Shown here in pieces: positions 34,999 to 47,240 of a stretch of 64,000 nucleotides of DNA. How positions within the stretch are numbered: position 1 is the stretch's first letter; each line of letters starts with the position of its first letter. Under the pieces are notes generated by a model, which was not told the origin of the DNA, did not search any database, and was given only the letters and a program-made list of their open reading frames with translations. The stretch comes from Alnus glutinosa (taxonomy: Eukaryota; Streptophyta; Magnoliopsida; Fagales; Betulaceae): NCBI RefSeq assembly GCF_958979055.1, contig NC_084886.1, positions 34,631,154-34,695,153 on the forward strand, in the 5' to 3' direction. Position numbers and translations under genes: made by a program.

Positions 34999-35301
34999 TA
35001 ATGCCTTCTCCTTCACACTTAGACATGATAGTCGGCAATGAGGAAGATGAAGAACCACTGACACCCAGCACACAGGAATGAGCGAGTTTGGAGGAAGGAT
35101 TTGGAAAGAGTGCTTCTTGTTGTAGTGGAGATGAGGTGGGGTTTGAGTCTGAAAAACCAAGAAAATAAAAAAGAGGGAGGCGTTTGCAGTTGTGGTGGAC
35201 CTTGTGGTGATGGTTATGGTTGCGGAAAGTTTGAGAAATTGAAGAAACAAGGAGGCATCAGGCATTAGTGGGAGGAAGGCTTGAGAAGTGAAAGGGACAA
35301 G
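34990..35301. repeat. Direct repeat P, copy 2 (left part)
   Basis: Matches 32930-33180 and is then cut by the hAT-type element. Confidence 0.6.
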
Positions 35302-35309
35302 GCAACATG

Positions 35310-36481
35310 TTGGGCTGGCAAAACGGGTATCTGACATGACCCGTTTACAGTCCGTTAAGACCCACGACCCATTTAAACTAGACCCAAACACGACCCGTTT
35401 ATGTTAACGGGTCGGGACTCTAGACACGACACGAACACAATAATTTCAAGGGTTACCTAACACGACCCGTAAAACCCGTTTAACATAATAGGTCGCATAC
35501 ACGACCCGTTTGACCCTAACCTAATAATCAAAGCTAAACAATGTAAACATCCACAAACACTCGGTTTTAAGGGTTTTTCATTCTCTGAACTCCATATGGT
35601 ATTATACATTCAGATTACATACCATCAAATTGGGAACTAAAACATGATTTACAAGTTATTTCACTCAGATACCCATTTCTCAATTCATTCAATCAATTCT
35701 AGATTTGTCCATAGATTTAGCAAAGCTAAGAAAGCTAATAAAGAAAAGTTGATGAACTTCGAACACATATCGCACGCCCTTGGCGGACTCATCATCCAAA
35801 TCACGTCGCTTCCTCGCACCACCGCCATTAGCACCGCCTCTACCACCACCGCCGTGATTCGCTCTCAGGTCCAAACTCATTGGATCACTCGTTTTACTCC
35901 CCGAAACGTCCCGATTCGCACCGCTTACATCCTCGAACTGTGAGCTCCCCAGCCCCAATCCCTGTCCAAACTCCCCCACGCCCCCGCTACCATTCATTGG
36001 GAACTGAAGAAGAAAGTGTGGCGCTGAAGAAGAGCAGAGAGAGAGAGAGCGTCGCTGGGTCAAGCTGGTCTAGCGGGAGGAAGAAGAAGAGGGGGCGGTG
36101 ATGGTGGCGGTGGGGCGCTAAAGAAGAAGAAAATGGAAGAAGGGGCGGCGCGACTGAAGCTTGAAGGAGAAACCAAGAAAGAAAAGAAGACGGAAGGGTG
36201 AAGAAGTTGGGGCTTTTGAGCCCTAACCTAAATCACCTAAATATCCTAATAATCTAAATCAATAGACAATAAATCTAATACCATTTCTTTTTTTTCTTTT
36301 TTCTTTTTAATATATATATATAAGGTAGTCGTGTCTGTTAGGTCACCTGCGGGTGACTCGTGACCCGACCCGTCAAACTGAGATAAAACGGGTCATAAAC
36401 AGGTCGACCGGTTTATGATCCAAACTCGTTAATTTTGTATCATATTCGTATTGGGTTGTCGTGTCAAAATTACCGGCGTTA
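35310..36481. mobile_element. Non-autonomous hAT-type element with 8-bp target duplication
   Basis: GCAACATG flanks both ends (35302-35309, 36482-36489). Termini read TTGGGCTGGCAAAACGGG on the left and TAACGCCGGTAATTTTGA on the right (complement), a weak inverted match. Both subterminal zones are packed with ACGGGTC/GACCCGT words, the hallmark of this plant hAT group. The middle (35760-36230) is GC-richer and coding-like. No transposase, so it depends on another element. Confidence 0.75.
35740..36063 (-). pseudogene. Possible captured host-gene exon inside the hAT element
   Basis: On the minus strand an open stretch reads FPMNGSGGVGEFGQGLGLGS, then a Gly-rich run and KRRDLDDESAKGV, and ends at GGGC followed by GTGCGA, which could be a donor. 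Base composition differs from the rest of the element, as expected for transduplicated coding DNA. I do not recognise the protein. It may be a nuclear protein N-terminus, but that is a guess. Confidence 0.3.
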
Positions 36482-36489
36482 GCAACATG

Positions 36490-38480
36490 ATAGTAAGATA
36501 TCACATAAATAATCGGGTCTCCATAGAGAAATGTTGTACAAGTAAAAGCTATTGATAGTATTGATATGAAGCGGCGTTTATGGGGACGTTTATATGGACC
36601 ATAAGTAAGTGTGGCATCAGGCATGCGTTTGTTTTTAAACCAAATAATACATTAGGGGCATGCTTTGGGAAGTGAGGAAAAGAAAAAAAAGAATAAAGTG
36701 GAGCAGCTCATTAAATGCACTGTCAAGAAAATTAATGCCGAGGTGATTGAGTGTTGAAATCAGAGTTGAAGAAAGAAATTACTAAATTACTGGTTTATGA
36801 GTCCATTTAAATTACAAATCATTTTTAATAGTATAAAAAAATGGCCAGAATTAAAAGAAGTAAATATTATATGAGAAATGCTAAACATCTTCCACTCATC
36901 TTTCTTTCATCATCCTCTTTTTCTTAAAAAATTTGATTTTTATTAAAAAGTTGTCTTTGATGTCACAGAGACAACTTTTTAATAAAAATCAATTTTTTTA
37001 TTATAAAAAGGTGATAAAGGAGATGAGTAGAAGATGTGTAGAAGGCCTCATATTATATGGCTAATATTGTGTGAACAAACACATGTTAAACAATCACGAA
37101 TTTCAAACTTTAATCGGCCAATTGACTAAAACAGGAAAAAATAATATATTAAAGTTTGCTCATAGTGGCCTATCACTGCGTATGCTAATTTTTTTTTTTT
37201 TTTTGGAATTTGAAATATACTGCATATATTACTTTTGCTCCCTATTATATATAAGCAGCATTTCGCCAAACTAACCAAATTAAATAAAGAATTTTAATTA
37301 TTTCTCAAATTTCATTAAACTATGAATACATTGTTGTAATTATCGGAGTGTCATGCAACTCATAAATTAATAATACATTAAATTTGCATTTGATATTCTT
37401 ATGAACTTGAACTTTTAATTATAAAATACATTTTTTTTTTCAAGTGATCCAATTGGTTGAACTATGTTTGATTATGTCGCTTTGAGCAAATACCTAATTG
37501 TTTAATATTAATAGCTTAATTTGTAATTGTGTGACACATACTTATAATAATGTGATTATGTGAATCAAATTTATAGCTTATTTTCTATTTCTTTGGTTAG
37601 AGTCACGTCTTTGCCACCTAGGTGTTTTTACTTTTGTAGACTTTCTAAATTTATTATCTATTCCTCTCTTTTAGGAGCGCTCTTGTATACTTCTCGTGTA
37701 TTAGGGTTGCGTCCCTCTGCGCTTTAATGATGAATTTAAAATTACTTATAAAAATAAAATAAAATTATATGACACAATATAACATCCGCCCTGTGCAAGT
37801 TAATCTCTTTCTAACGTAGTACCGGATGTTACAAACGTTATGTTGCATTAGGACACTAGAAACTAACATGATCATTAAGAATGTCACATTTATAAGATTC
37901 CAATACTTACACTTGGATTTGGTCTTAGCCACTTAGATAGATATAATGATGGTATCATATGATCTAAGCATTATCATAAAATATTGAATAAAAAAGTATT
38001 ATCATTTGATTTTTGACATTTAAAAAAATGAAACAATAGTCAATATAAATACATATTAAGTTAAAACATTAAGATATTCAACAGAAAAATGACTGTAGCA
38101 TAATTTTCTTCATTCTCTATTTTCTTTAGAATTGAAAATTTGGGAAGGGAATGGTGTGTTACTTACCAAACACACCCAAGATTCTGCTAAGTATTTAAAG
38201 GCTAAAAGCATTCCTCACTTTTTTTAAAATAAACTTTCGCTGCTTAAATTTTTTTATGAATTTGAAAAAAGTCCCTTGGCAAATTTCCTGTCTAATTTTT
38301 TTGACATTAATAAAACTTTTTTCATTTTACCTTTAAAATAATATTTTAAAAACCTCTATTAGCTCCTTCTCGACCTTCATCGCTATGGAAAGGCCAAAGT
38401 CACAATTAGAACACAACTCATTTACCCAGAATATTGTACAAGGAAGACACCCCTTTCTGCCGCGTATATGAAGCACAATT
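36490..38480. repeat. Direct repeat P, copy 2 (right part)
   Basis: From about 36640 it matches 33180-34870 in order, with a LINE fragment at 37590-37765 replacing about 100 bp of copy 1. An inverted pair of TTGATTTTTATTAAAAAGTTGT type around 36935-36990 forms a 25-bp hairpin stem. No gene. Confidence 0.6.
37590..37765 (+). mobile_element. LINE 3'-end fragment
   Basis: CTTGTATACTTCTCGTGTAT, GCGTCCCTCTGCGCTTTAAT and TTACTTATAAAAATAAAATA are the usual end of plant LINEs. It is absent from the matching place in copy 1 of repeat P (near 33790). It is 5'-truncated with no coding part left. Confidence 0.7.
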
Positions 38481-38940
38481 CTCAACACTCATTCTCTCCC
38501 TCTCTATTCTTCTGTTTTCTCCTCTCTCTCTCTCTCTCTCTCACTTGAAATCGTTCTGTCACTTCTCCTTTCTTTCAATCTTCATCTATGTTTCTCACTC
38601 TCGCACCCTCTCTCTTTGCACATATTTTCGAAAGGAAATTTTCACTCATCCAATTCAACGTCAACAAAGCAACAACATTTTCTTTTTCACTTTTACTTTT
38701 CTGTCTTTCCAATACACTATTTATTCAACTTTCCAAGCATTCAACGTCTACTTTTACCCATCATTTTCTACTTACTTTTTCTTTTTCTCAAAAAATTATT
38801 CCACTTTCCAAGTCTCAATGCATGCTCACTTTTCCTTTTTTCCGAAGGAACATTTCGCACTTTAAAAGTCTACAATAATAAACTTTTTAACTCTTCCTCC
38901 TTACCCACTTTCTTCGCATACCAACATTAATTTATGGGCC
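38481..38940. other. CT-rich region, no supported gene
   Basis: A (CT)n run at about 38518-38542 is followed by pyrimidine-rich DNA. Overlapping open frames in all three + frames are Phe/Ser/Leu low complexity and start without good context. I reject them as genes. Confidence 0.5.
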
Positions 38941-39250
38941 ATTCTCCAACTTTATTTTTATTTTTTCAGAAAACAATCAACTTTAAAAATTAATTTTTTA
39001 TTATTATTCAAATAAAATAAAAAAATCAACTACAATACAAATTTTTTTTAGGAGTAATTTTTTTTTTAATATATAGTAATAAAATGTGGTAAATGTAATT
39101 TAAAGTAAAAAGACATTTATAATTTTTTGTATGAAAAAGTAAAAAAAGTGTTGTTTTGAAGTAGGTTTTTTTAAATAGTAATAAAAAATCTAAATGTGCA
39201 TATATGCACCTTCTAATTAATTCACTTTCAAAAGGAAATTTGCAAAAGGA
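38941..39250 (+). repeat. Copy of the RLK-upstream AT-rich spacer
   Basis: Matches 5195-5470 and 16040-16290 (ATATATAGTAATAAAATGTGG-like, GCACCTTCTAATTAATTCAC). It breaks off after AAAGGAAATT, so it is another orphan piece of an RLK promoter. Confidence 0.55.
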
Positions 39251-39840
39251 AATTCTCTTTTTGCTTATTTAATTAAACGGGTCAGACCCCTCAACCCTAA
39301 TATACTAATTTTGTATTGAATTCGTATCGAATTTACGAATCTTGTCAAAAAGCTATCAAGATTCTAGTACGAGTTGTATTCGATAGGAAGTTCGTTCAAG
39401 ATTAGTGGGTAGAAGGCAATTCAAAAATCTCACTCATAGCTTAGTGTTTGTTTCGATGGAACCTGCATTCCCCTGTTGGTTCGTTTTGAGGTCGTAGGTT
39501 GCGCCGATTTTGGAGTTTGTTATGCTCTATTCTCGGGATGTTTGTTCTTGGTTTGTATCTTGGGTATTGTTGTTTACTGCTCCTCTTTTGTTGAGGTTGC
39601 AGTTTGTTTTGCTTTTGGCTTGTATTTCTAGCCTCTGTAATTGTTTTCTCTGTTTGAGTTTGGGGTAAGTCTATTTTTCTTTTTGGAGTGTTCTTTGGGT
39701 ATCAATGAATAAAAGTTTTTATTCATTGAATTTCTTTTAAAAACAAAAAGAAGTAGGATCACTCGTGAGGTTAGCCATGGTCACGTGCGACACTTTCAAT
39801 GAAGATCCTTGGCATTATCAAATTGACATTGTAAAGTTTT
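39251..39840 (+). other. Retroposon-like 3' tail with flank
   Basis: It begins with an AAACGGGTCAGACCC hAT-like word. From about 39410 it reads like a LINE 3' UTR (GTATTTCTAGCCTCTGTAAT, AATAAAAG hairpin, A-rich end near 39745). The last 190 bp match 3335-3500. Confidence 0.4.
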
Positions 39841-39852
39841 AGAGCAATGAGA

Positions 39853-40752
39853 TTTTTTTTTTTTGAACAAGTGGTATTTTCATTACTGAAACATACTCCC
39901 AAAGGGCAATACAGACAGAGAACAGAACAAAGAACCACGGCATCACAAGCCAATCTACAACCATCAGAGCCCGAAGGCCATAGGAGTGATTAGGGAAAAA
40001 GATTCTCTAACCACAAAGCTAGAAAACTAGCTTAGAGCAGCTACCAATACGGTAAGCTGTGAAACATAGACAAGAATGTACACCAAACAAATAGAAAAAT
40101 CTCCGGAAACAAGAAACCGTAAGAAACCGCCGCCGGAGACAACACATGTAGAACACGACCCATCTCCGGGAACCTCTCTTGCGCAAGACGACCTTCAGGA
40201 GTCCAAATAGTCACCGTCCAAGGTCGGAGAAGCAGACGGTGACCCTCACGCGTAAGACCATGGAAAGGAAACCCCGGCGCGTGTTGGTCACGCGCCGAAC
40301 AGGAGCGCACCACACGGACTCGCCGAATGACCACCATGACCAGGGAAGGCCGGCGACCGCAACAAAAAGATCCTTGTCGATTAAATCCCAGCCGAGTTTT
40401 GTAGATCTAGCTTTGACAACACCTCAGCAAAAACCACCAACACCCGCCGTTTGTCACGGATCTGAACCAGAAAATCTTCTATTTGCACCAACAAACAACA
40501 ACAAAACAAAGGAAAAAAAACAACAAACAAACACCACCGAATCAAACACTGGGGGAACAAAACCTCCACTGGCAACAAGCCAGGAGGACAAAAACCCCAC
40601 TAGCCGAAGGCTAGGGGTGGAACAGCGCCGGGAGGGGGAGGTGAGAGGGCCTCCCCCCCCCCCCCCCCTCGGTGAAACGTCTCTCACTAAGAAAACTCGC
40701 TCGCTCTAAAAACTTCAGAGAGAGAGAAAGAGAGAAAGAGGAGTATTTTTTT
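39853..40752 (-). mobile_element. Short LINE-type retroposon with target duplication
   Basis: A poly(A) tail (T run at 39853-39864 on +) and 12-base flanking repeats AGAGCAAYGAGA (39841-39852 and 40753-40764, one mismatch) mark target-primed retroposition. The uninterrupted target is visible at about 3512-3526. The 900-bp body is GC-rich with a 16-base G run on the minus strand. It has several short frames but no reverse transcriptase. It may be a 5'-truncated LINE, a SINE-like element or a retroposed transcript. Confidence 0.75.
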
Positions 40753-41515
40753 AGAGCAACGAGATATTGATGTAGGTTAATGTAGTGGCCGGGTTCACAA
40801 TAGAAAACAAAAATTGAATCAACATTCTTCTCAAACCAAGATTCTATCAATGAGTCAAGACAAAAGTGATAGAAAATCACTCATAGAGTGTTTCATATTG
40901 ATAAACTGATAGAAAAATACACAAACTGAAGGCTAAAACCATCTTAATAACTTTATATAGAGCCTAAATTCGAAAGCTTAAAAAAATATAATATTAATAA
41001 AAAAAGAAACAAAAATACTTTGCAGTACAAATAATACAAAGCAATAACTTTTGTTTGATAAACGTTAGAATTAAGAAATTTTCATAAAATACAAAATTGT
41101 AGTGCTCTGAATAAGCTTTTTAACGCCATTAAGTTTGTCTCAATCCGATGTCAGAATCAAAAGATATAATTTTTGAAGTATAATGAGTAACAAAAAACTA
41201 ATAAAACTGACTTGTATTATAAAGTTTAATGGCTTGAATAGTAAACCCGAATACAAGTACTAAAAAAAAAAAAATAGATTCTTGAACAGTTAGAGACCTG
41301 ACTCGAAGTTGTGCAAGCTTCCAGCAAGCCTGCTAATCAAGAGTAGTTGAACCATGTTATTAACCGCGAAATGTTCACTTTCAAATGGAAATTTGCAAGG
41401 GAAGATGATTTCGTGGATATTGACATTAATACTGTTGATAATTCCAGCCCATCATGCTAGAATGGTTCTAATGGGACTCTTTTGCATTGAATGTCTTTAC
41501 TTTACAAATAATTGA
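40753..41515 (+). repeat. Upstream module U1
   Basis: Complete U1 copy (CCCATCATGCTAGAATGGTT near 41450), with the retroposon above sitting at its left edge. Confidence 0.6.
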
Positions 41516-42000
41516 TGTCCCCTGCGTGCCTTGGCAAAGCTCAACAGTTTACTAGTCATGAACATGACATTGATCAACGTCAAGTCAACACATACAAAAT
41601 AATTGGTCTCAACCTTGACTCCCACTCCACACGTTCAACCTTGAGTCCCACTCCACACCTTCTAATTAATTCACTTTCAAAAGGAAATTTGCAATAGGAA
41701 ATTCACTTTCAACGTGAATGAAGGAAGCTAGCATGGGAGTTAATTTTGGATAAAACAAATTTCTTCTGCCCAAATTAATAATGTTTTGGTTATGACATTT
41801 CAAGGTATTATTTTGTTTAGAAACACAATTTCAAGGTATTATTTTGCAGTTTGTAAGAAATTTCATATAATTCGCATATAAGATTGACATGTGTCCCTTA
41901 GCATGTGAGAATCAAATGTTGTTTTAATAGAATGTGCTTCTCACATGTTATTTTAATAGGATTAATAGAAAAATATGTGTTTCTCACATGTTTAAAAAAT
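41516..42000 (+). repeat. Scrambled U2/U4 pieces
   Basis: A short U2 piece (ACTCCCACTCCACACG) jumps directly to U4 at CACCTTCTAATTAATTCAC (41656). U4 stops near 41860, followed by an ACATGTTATTTTAATAGGAT repeat that I cannot place. Confidence 0.5.
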
Positions 42001-42605
42001 AAATGTCACTTTTATACGCTGGCCACTAAGTTTGTCTGAATCCGATGTTAGAATCAAAAGATATAATTTTTGAAGTAAAATAAATTTAACAAAAAACTGA
42101 TAAGACTGACACGCATCATAAAATCTAATGGTTTGAATAATAAATTGGAATACAAGTACCAAAAAAAAGAGTAAATTCTTCAACAACTAGAGCCTGACTT
42201 GAAGTAGTTCGAGCTTCCCCACAAGTCCGCTGGTCAAGAGTAGACGTTGGACCAAATTATTAATGGCGAAATGTTAACTTTCGAATGGAAATTTGCAAGG
42301 GAAGATGATTTCGTGGAAATTTACATTAATACCGTTGAGAATTCCAGCCCATCAAGCTTGAATGGTTCTAATGGGACCCTGTTGCATTGAATGTCTTTAC
42401 TTTACAAATAATTAATGTCCACCGCGTGCTTGACAAAGCTCAACAGTTTACTAGTCATGAACATGACATTGACTGCCACTTCACACGTCTATATATCTTT
42501 TTTATTGAGAGATCCATAGGAAATTATTGGAGCCATCCAATTTGATAGAGACAAGGAGAGAAATATTGGCCGTAGTGAAGGCCGTTGTTGTTATGACAGT
42601 GGAAT
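42001..42605 (+). repeat. Partial U1-U2 copy
   Basis: Second half of U1 (from CACTAAGTTTGTCT), then a U2 start that breaks off at GTTATGACAGTGGAA near 42604. Confidence 0.5.
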
Positions 42606-43200
42606 AAGTTATCAAGAAAAACCTCTCAATTTTGGAAAAGAACTTGGTGGGTGATATTGCTTCGTGGGTGATATTGCTTCTAGCAAATAGCAAATTAGGC
42701 TTCTAGCAAATAGCAAATTAGGAATACTTGTGTGATGGATATATACAATCTTGCACGTCCGCAATCGCTCCACGTGTCCTCTATTATATGTCTTTGATAT
42801 ATATATATATATACATAATTGATAATAAATAAATAAAATAAAAACAAAAAACAAAAAACAAAAAAAATTGAAAATTGAAAATTGTTGTACAAAAAATTAA
42901 TTATTTTTATTTTTTTGTTTTTCTTTTCCATGTTCTCTCCTCTGGTCAAAGTAAATATACAAAGAAACGCCATAATACAGATATTACAAGACAGAATTCA
43001 CATGAGAACATGGGCTGGTTTCCTCCACCGGAGCAAGAGAAACAAAAAAAATAAATAAATAAACCAAAAGAACCCAAACATTTATAGATGCTAAACCGCA
43101 GCTAAAAAATGGAAAAGATATTAATAAAAAAAAAATTTCAAACCGAAGAAAAATAATGAATAATACAATTTTTTTTTTTCTTTAGCTAAGCACCGTGTAA
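42606..43200 (+). repeat. Spacer and U3 copy
   Basis: A direct 25-bp duplication of the TTGCTTCTAGCAAATAGCA type lies at about 42655-42720. Then comes a U3 with its leader (CTTTTCCATGTTCTCTCCTC, GGGCTGGTTTCCTCC near 43012) and a TTTAGCTAAGCACCG end. No gene. Confidence 0.5.
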
Positions 43201-43638
43201 TAATAATAGCACATGGCTGATGCGACAAAAAAAATAAAAACAAAATGTTAAAAAAAAATTGGAAGTTAATTTTTTTTAGAAAAAGTAAAAAAAATAAAAA
43301 TATGATGAGAGAGAAGTGGAGTTGTTTATCAAACTGTGGCATGAAAAAATCTAAAAAGTGTGCATGCAGCTTCTAATTAATTCACTTTCAAAGGAAATTC
43401 ACTTTCAATGTGAATGAAGGAAGCTAGCATGGGAGTTAATTTTGGATAAAACAAATTCTTCTGCCCAAATTAATAATGTTTTGCTTATGACATTTCAAGG
43501 TATTATTTTGTTTAGAAACTAAACACAATTTCACGGTAATCCCATCCTCCACGTATAATTTATAACGTACTGTCCTTCAATAAAATAAAATAAAATAAAT
43601 AAATAACGTACTGTCCCCGCCAAGACTAATATAATATA
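43201..43638 (+). repeat. U4 orphan promoter, left half
   Basis: GAAGCTAGCATGGGAGTTAA near 43417 through GCCAAGACTAATATAATATA, where a Mutator-like MITE is inserted. Confidence 0.6.
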
Positions 43639-44209
43639 GGGAAAACTACGCATAGCCCCCTCAAACTACCACATCATTGTCAATGTACCCCCCAAATTAC
43701 CAATTGTGTCAATCTCCTTCCTTAAACTACAAGAAAATGTCAATGTCCCCCTAATGACAGAAATGCCCTTCATAAAATTATTAAAATAAAATAAAAAATA
43801 AAAAAAAATTATTAAAAAAATCTAAAATAACAAAAATTTATTCCAAAAAAATAAAAATTAAAACTGTTTTTTTTTAAATAATAATTTTCAGTTTTTTTTT
43901 CCTTTTTTTTTATTTTTAAAAAAATTGTTCTTTTTCGTTTTTTTTTAATTTAATAAAAACAGGTTTTTTTCATTTGTTTTATTTTTTAAAAAAAATAAAT
44001 AAATTTCAGTTATTTTTTGTTTTTTCGTTTTTTTTTCTTTTAAAAAAAATGTTTTTCGTTTTTTAATTCAATAAAGACTGGTTTTTTTTTTTTCATTTGT
44101 TTTATTTTAAAAATAAATAAATAAATTTCAGTTAGCTTCTTTTTTTCTTTTTTCTTTTTCGTTTTTTTTTTCTTTTAAAAAAAAATAAATTTCAGTTATT
44201 TTTTGTTTG

Positions 44210-44240
<31 letters not shown>

Positions 44241-44534
44241 GACACAAATTAAAAATTTTGTTCTTTTATTTTAATTTTATTTTTCGTTTTTTTTTTTTAA
44301 ATATTTCTTTTTTAGTTTTTTTTAGTTTTAGTTTTAGTTTTAATTTTTTGAATTAATGAGGACATTTTTTTGTCTTATTCAAAAGAAATTAGGGTCATTT
44401 TTGTCTTTTTGTTAGTCTTAGGGGGGACATTGACATTTTTTGGTAATTTAGGGGGGGACATTGACACAATTGGTAGTTTAGGGGGTACATTGACAATTGA
44501 GTGGTAGTTTGAAGGGGTTATGTGTACTTTTCCC
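43639..44534. mobile_element. Complete Mutator-like MITE with 9-bp target duplication
   Basis: 896 bp. The left end GGGAAAACTACGCATAGCCC mirrors the right end (complement GGGAAAAGTACACATAACCC), and the inverted similarity extends over about 90 bp. TATAATATA flanks both sides (43630-43638, 44535-44543). The uninterrupted target is seen in the other U4 copies near 5632, 11735 and 47505. The interior is long A/T homopolymers without coding capacity. A 9-bp duplication fits the Mutator superfamily. Confidence 0.9.
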
Positions 44535-44700
44535 TATAATATAATACTCATTCAATCCAATCAAAACCAAATTAATTTTTGCAATTTGATGATTAATTTC
44601 CAATCAAGAATTCATAACGTGAGTAACGATGCACCCCAAGTATAATTAATGTGAGACTCGTTTTGCACAAAGCTCAACATTACATGGGTCTCCTCTCATG
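44535..44700 (+). repeat. U4 orphan promoter, right half
   Basis: Continues U4 after the MITE through CATAACGTGAGTAACGATGC and a GTGAGACTCGTTTTGCACA piece shared with the RLK2 promoter. It then stops at a T run. No receptor kinase follows, so this is another gene-less promoter. Confidence 0.6.
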
Positions 44701-44702
44701 GT

Positions 44703-44734
<32 letters not shown>

Positions 44735-45077
44735 TCTGATTCAGGGGTGTTATTGCTATATATTTTACGTCACGTGAATTACATGTGGCCATTTTCTTTA
44801 GATTTAACAAAAAATCCTAATAAAATGGGGCTAAGTGCAAGACTAGATAGTTTAGAGTTGCAGCATGCCAAATTTTAGTCCCTAAAATAACAATGTTTGA
44901 TTTTGAAAAAAACGAGGCATTGTGGTGTATTATGGAGGAGATAATGGTTTTTGGAGAATTACTTACGAATCATGTCATATCATATCATATATACATATAA
45001 AAGCCATGCGAGGTCCAACTTAGAGTTGGTCTAGAACTATGACACGTAACGTGAACTCATATTTTTAAACATTGAAC
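44701..45077. other. Intergenic DNA, no gene
   Basis: A 28-base T run near 44705 is followed by AT-rich DNA with a TCATATCATATCATATATAC tract near 44970. Nothing recognisable. Confidence 0.35.
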
Positions 45078-45425
45078 CGGTCATTTAAGTAAAACTAAAC
45101 CGATTCATGTATTTCAAGTGAAATAAATAGTGCATTTAATATGCCTAATTAACTTTCTTATGTTGAATATAAAATGAATAGAAACGTGGAATTTTGTTAT
45201 TAAATTCTCTCTAATTTCTACCTCTCTCTTCCTTTAAATAAAAAAACTAGTCCTTTAAGTAAAACTGAACCGTTCTATGTATTTCAAGTGTAATAAAAGG
45301 TGCATTTAATATATATCCTTAATTAACTTTCTTAGGTTGAATAAAAAATAATAGAAACGTCAAATTTTGTTGTCATTAAATTCTTTAAGATTTCTACCTT
45401 TCTCTCCTTACTTTTAAGAAGTATC
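45078..45425. repeat. Two-copy tandem repeat, period about 175 bp
   Basis: TTTAAGTAAAACTAAACCG at 45086 and TTTAAGTAAAACTGAACCG at about 45258 start two imperfect copies. Both continue through ATGTATTTCAAGTG, TGCATTTAATAT and TAGAAACGT to a pyrimidine-rich end. Confidence 0.7.
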
Positions 45426-45714
45426 AAAGCATTAGTGTTTACTCTATATTACTGTTTGCTAGAGCCTTGAAGTCAACAAGTCTCCTCTTGAAGGAAAAGA
45501 ATTGAGCAAAACCTATGGTCCATCCTCCTATAATAAACACTAGCAACAACATTCAAGTAAATTGTTTTGTTTTATTTTGTTTTTTTGAGGTCTTGAGGTA
45601 GTTGAATTCGAGGTTGATTCGGTCTAAGAGTTTCGATTTAATAAAAATAATGGTTTTATATTTTAATTCATTTGAACGTTTTATGGATTTTTTTTTTTTC
45701 TTCATTTGTGTGAT

Positions 45715-46465
45715 TTACTCAAAACAAGATTCTATCAATGAGTCAAGGCAAAAGGGATAGAAAATCACTCATAGAGTATTTCATATTGATCAACTAATAG
45801 GAAAAATACATAAACTGGAGGCTAAAGCCATCTTAATAGGCTTATATAGAGCCTAATTAAATTCGAAAACCTAAAAAATTATAATAAAAAAAAAACGAAA
45901 TAAAAACACTTTGCAGTACAAATAATACAAAACAATAACTTTTGTCTAGTAAACGTTAGAATTGCGAAATTTTCATGAAATATAAAATTGTAGCGCTCTG
46001 AATAAGCTTTCCAATGCCACTAAGTTTGTCTCAATCCGATGACAAATATATATATATATATATATATGATTTTTGAAGTAAAATGAGTCTAACAAAAAAT
46101 TGATAAGACTGACTCGCATCATAAACTCTAATGGTTTGAATAGTAAACCCGAATACAAGTATCAAAAAAGAGTAGATTCTTCAAAAATTAGGAGCCTGAC
46201 TTGAAGTAGTGCAGAGTAGATTCTTCAAAAATTAGGAGCCTGACTTGAAGTAGTGCAAGCTTCCCAGCAAGTTCGCTAGTCAAGAGTAGTTGGAGCATGT
46301 TATTAATGGCGAAATGTTCACTTTGAATTGAAACTTTGCATGGGAAGATGATTTCGTGGAAATCTAAAAAAGGGTAGCTGGTTAATTACAGTAATACTGT
46401 CGAGAATTCCAGCCCATCAAGCTAGAATGGTTCTAATGGGACCCTTTTGCATTGAATGTCTTTTC
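45715..46465 (+). repeat. Upstream module U1, copy before RLK3
   Basis: Full U1 order with a TA microsatellite near 46047-46067 and a perfect 44-bp tandem duplication at about 46171-46258 (starting AGTAGATTCTTCAAAAATTA). Confidence 0.6.
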
Positions 46466-46751
46466 TTAGAAATAACATAACCATTCAGTAGTACCGGTCA
46501 TTAACATGACATTGATCAACGACAACACATACAAAATAATTGGTCTCAACCTTGACTCCCACTCCACACGTTCAACCTTGACTCCCATTCCACACGTCTA
46601 TATATCTTTCTTATTGAGAGATCCATAAGAAATAATTGGAGCTATTCAATTTCATACAGACAAGGTGAGAAATATTGGGTGTAGTGAAGGTAGTTGTTGT
46701 TATGACACTGGAAGAGGAAGATGATAATATATTGTGATTGGATAAAGTAAT

Positions 46752-46792
<41 letters not shown>

Positions 46793-47240
46793 TAATGTGC
46801 TTTGATACCATGACGTACTTATTTATTACATGTTACCCATTCATGGAATCATTCCGTAGTCGAACTAAAATTAATACACTCTTACTTTGTTTACTACTTT
46901 TTTTTTCTTTAATAACCTGATTTAATTATATGATATATCATTTTTGTACCTTGTGAGATTTTATCTCACCTAATACAAAACAAAGTTTTAGTAAATACTA
47001 CTAAAACACTCATGCTCGAGCTTTAGGATAATTATTCCCATTAAATCTTCATCAATATAAAAAATATATATATATTTTACATTAATATTTTTATTTTGTG
47101 AATAAAAATTAATTTTTATAGGTTAATATTATTGAATGAAAATATAAAAAACATTTGTGATTTTCTGTACGCGCTAAACGCTGAAAAATATTTTCTACCG
47201 AAAATAAAAATATTTTACGTAAGAAAACATTTTAAAATAT
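46466..47240 (+). repeat. Upstream module U2, copy before RLK3
   Basis: Usual landmarks. The T run in the middle is expanded to about 38 bases (46753-46791). Confidence 0.6.

Noticed and set aside
38434..38930. Three overlapping open frames on the + strand
   Set aside because: Phe/Ser/Leu low complexity from a CT-rich tract, with no conserved motif and poor starts.
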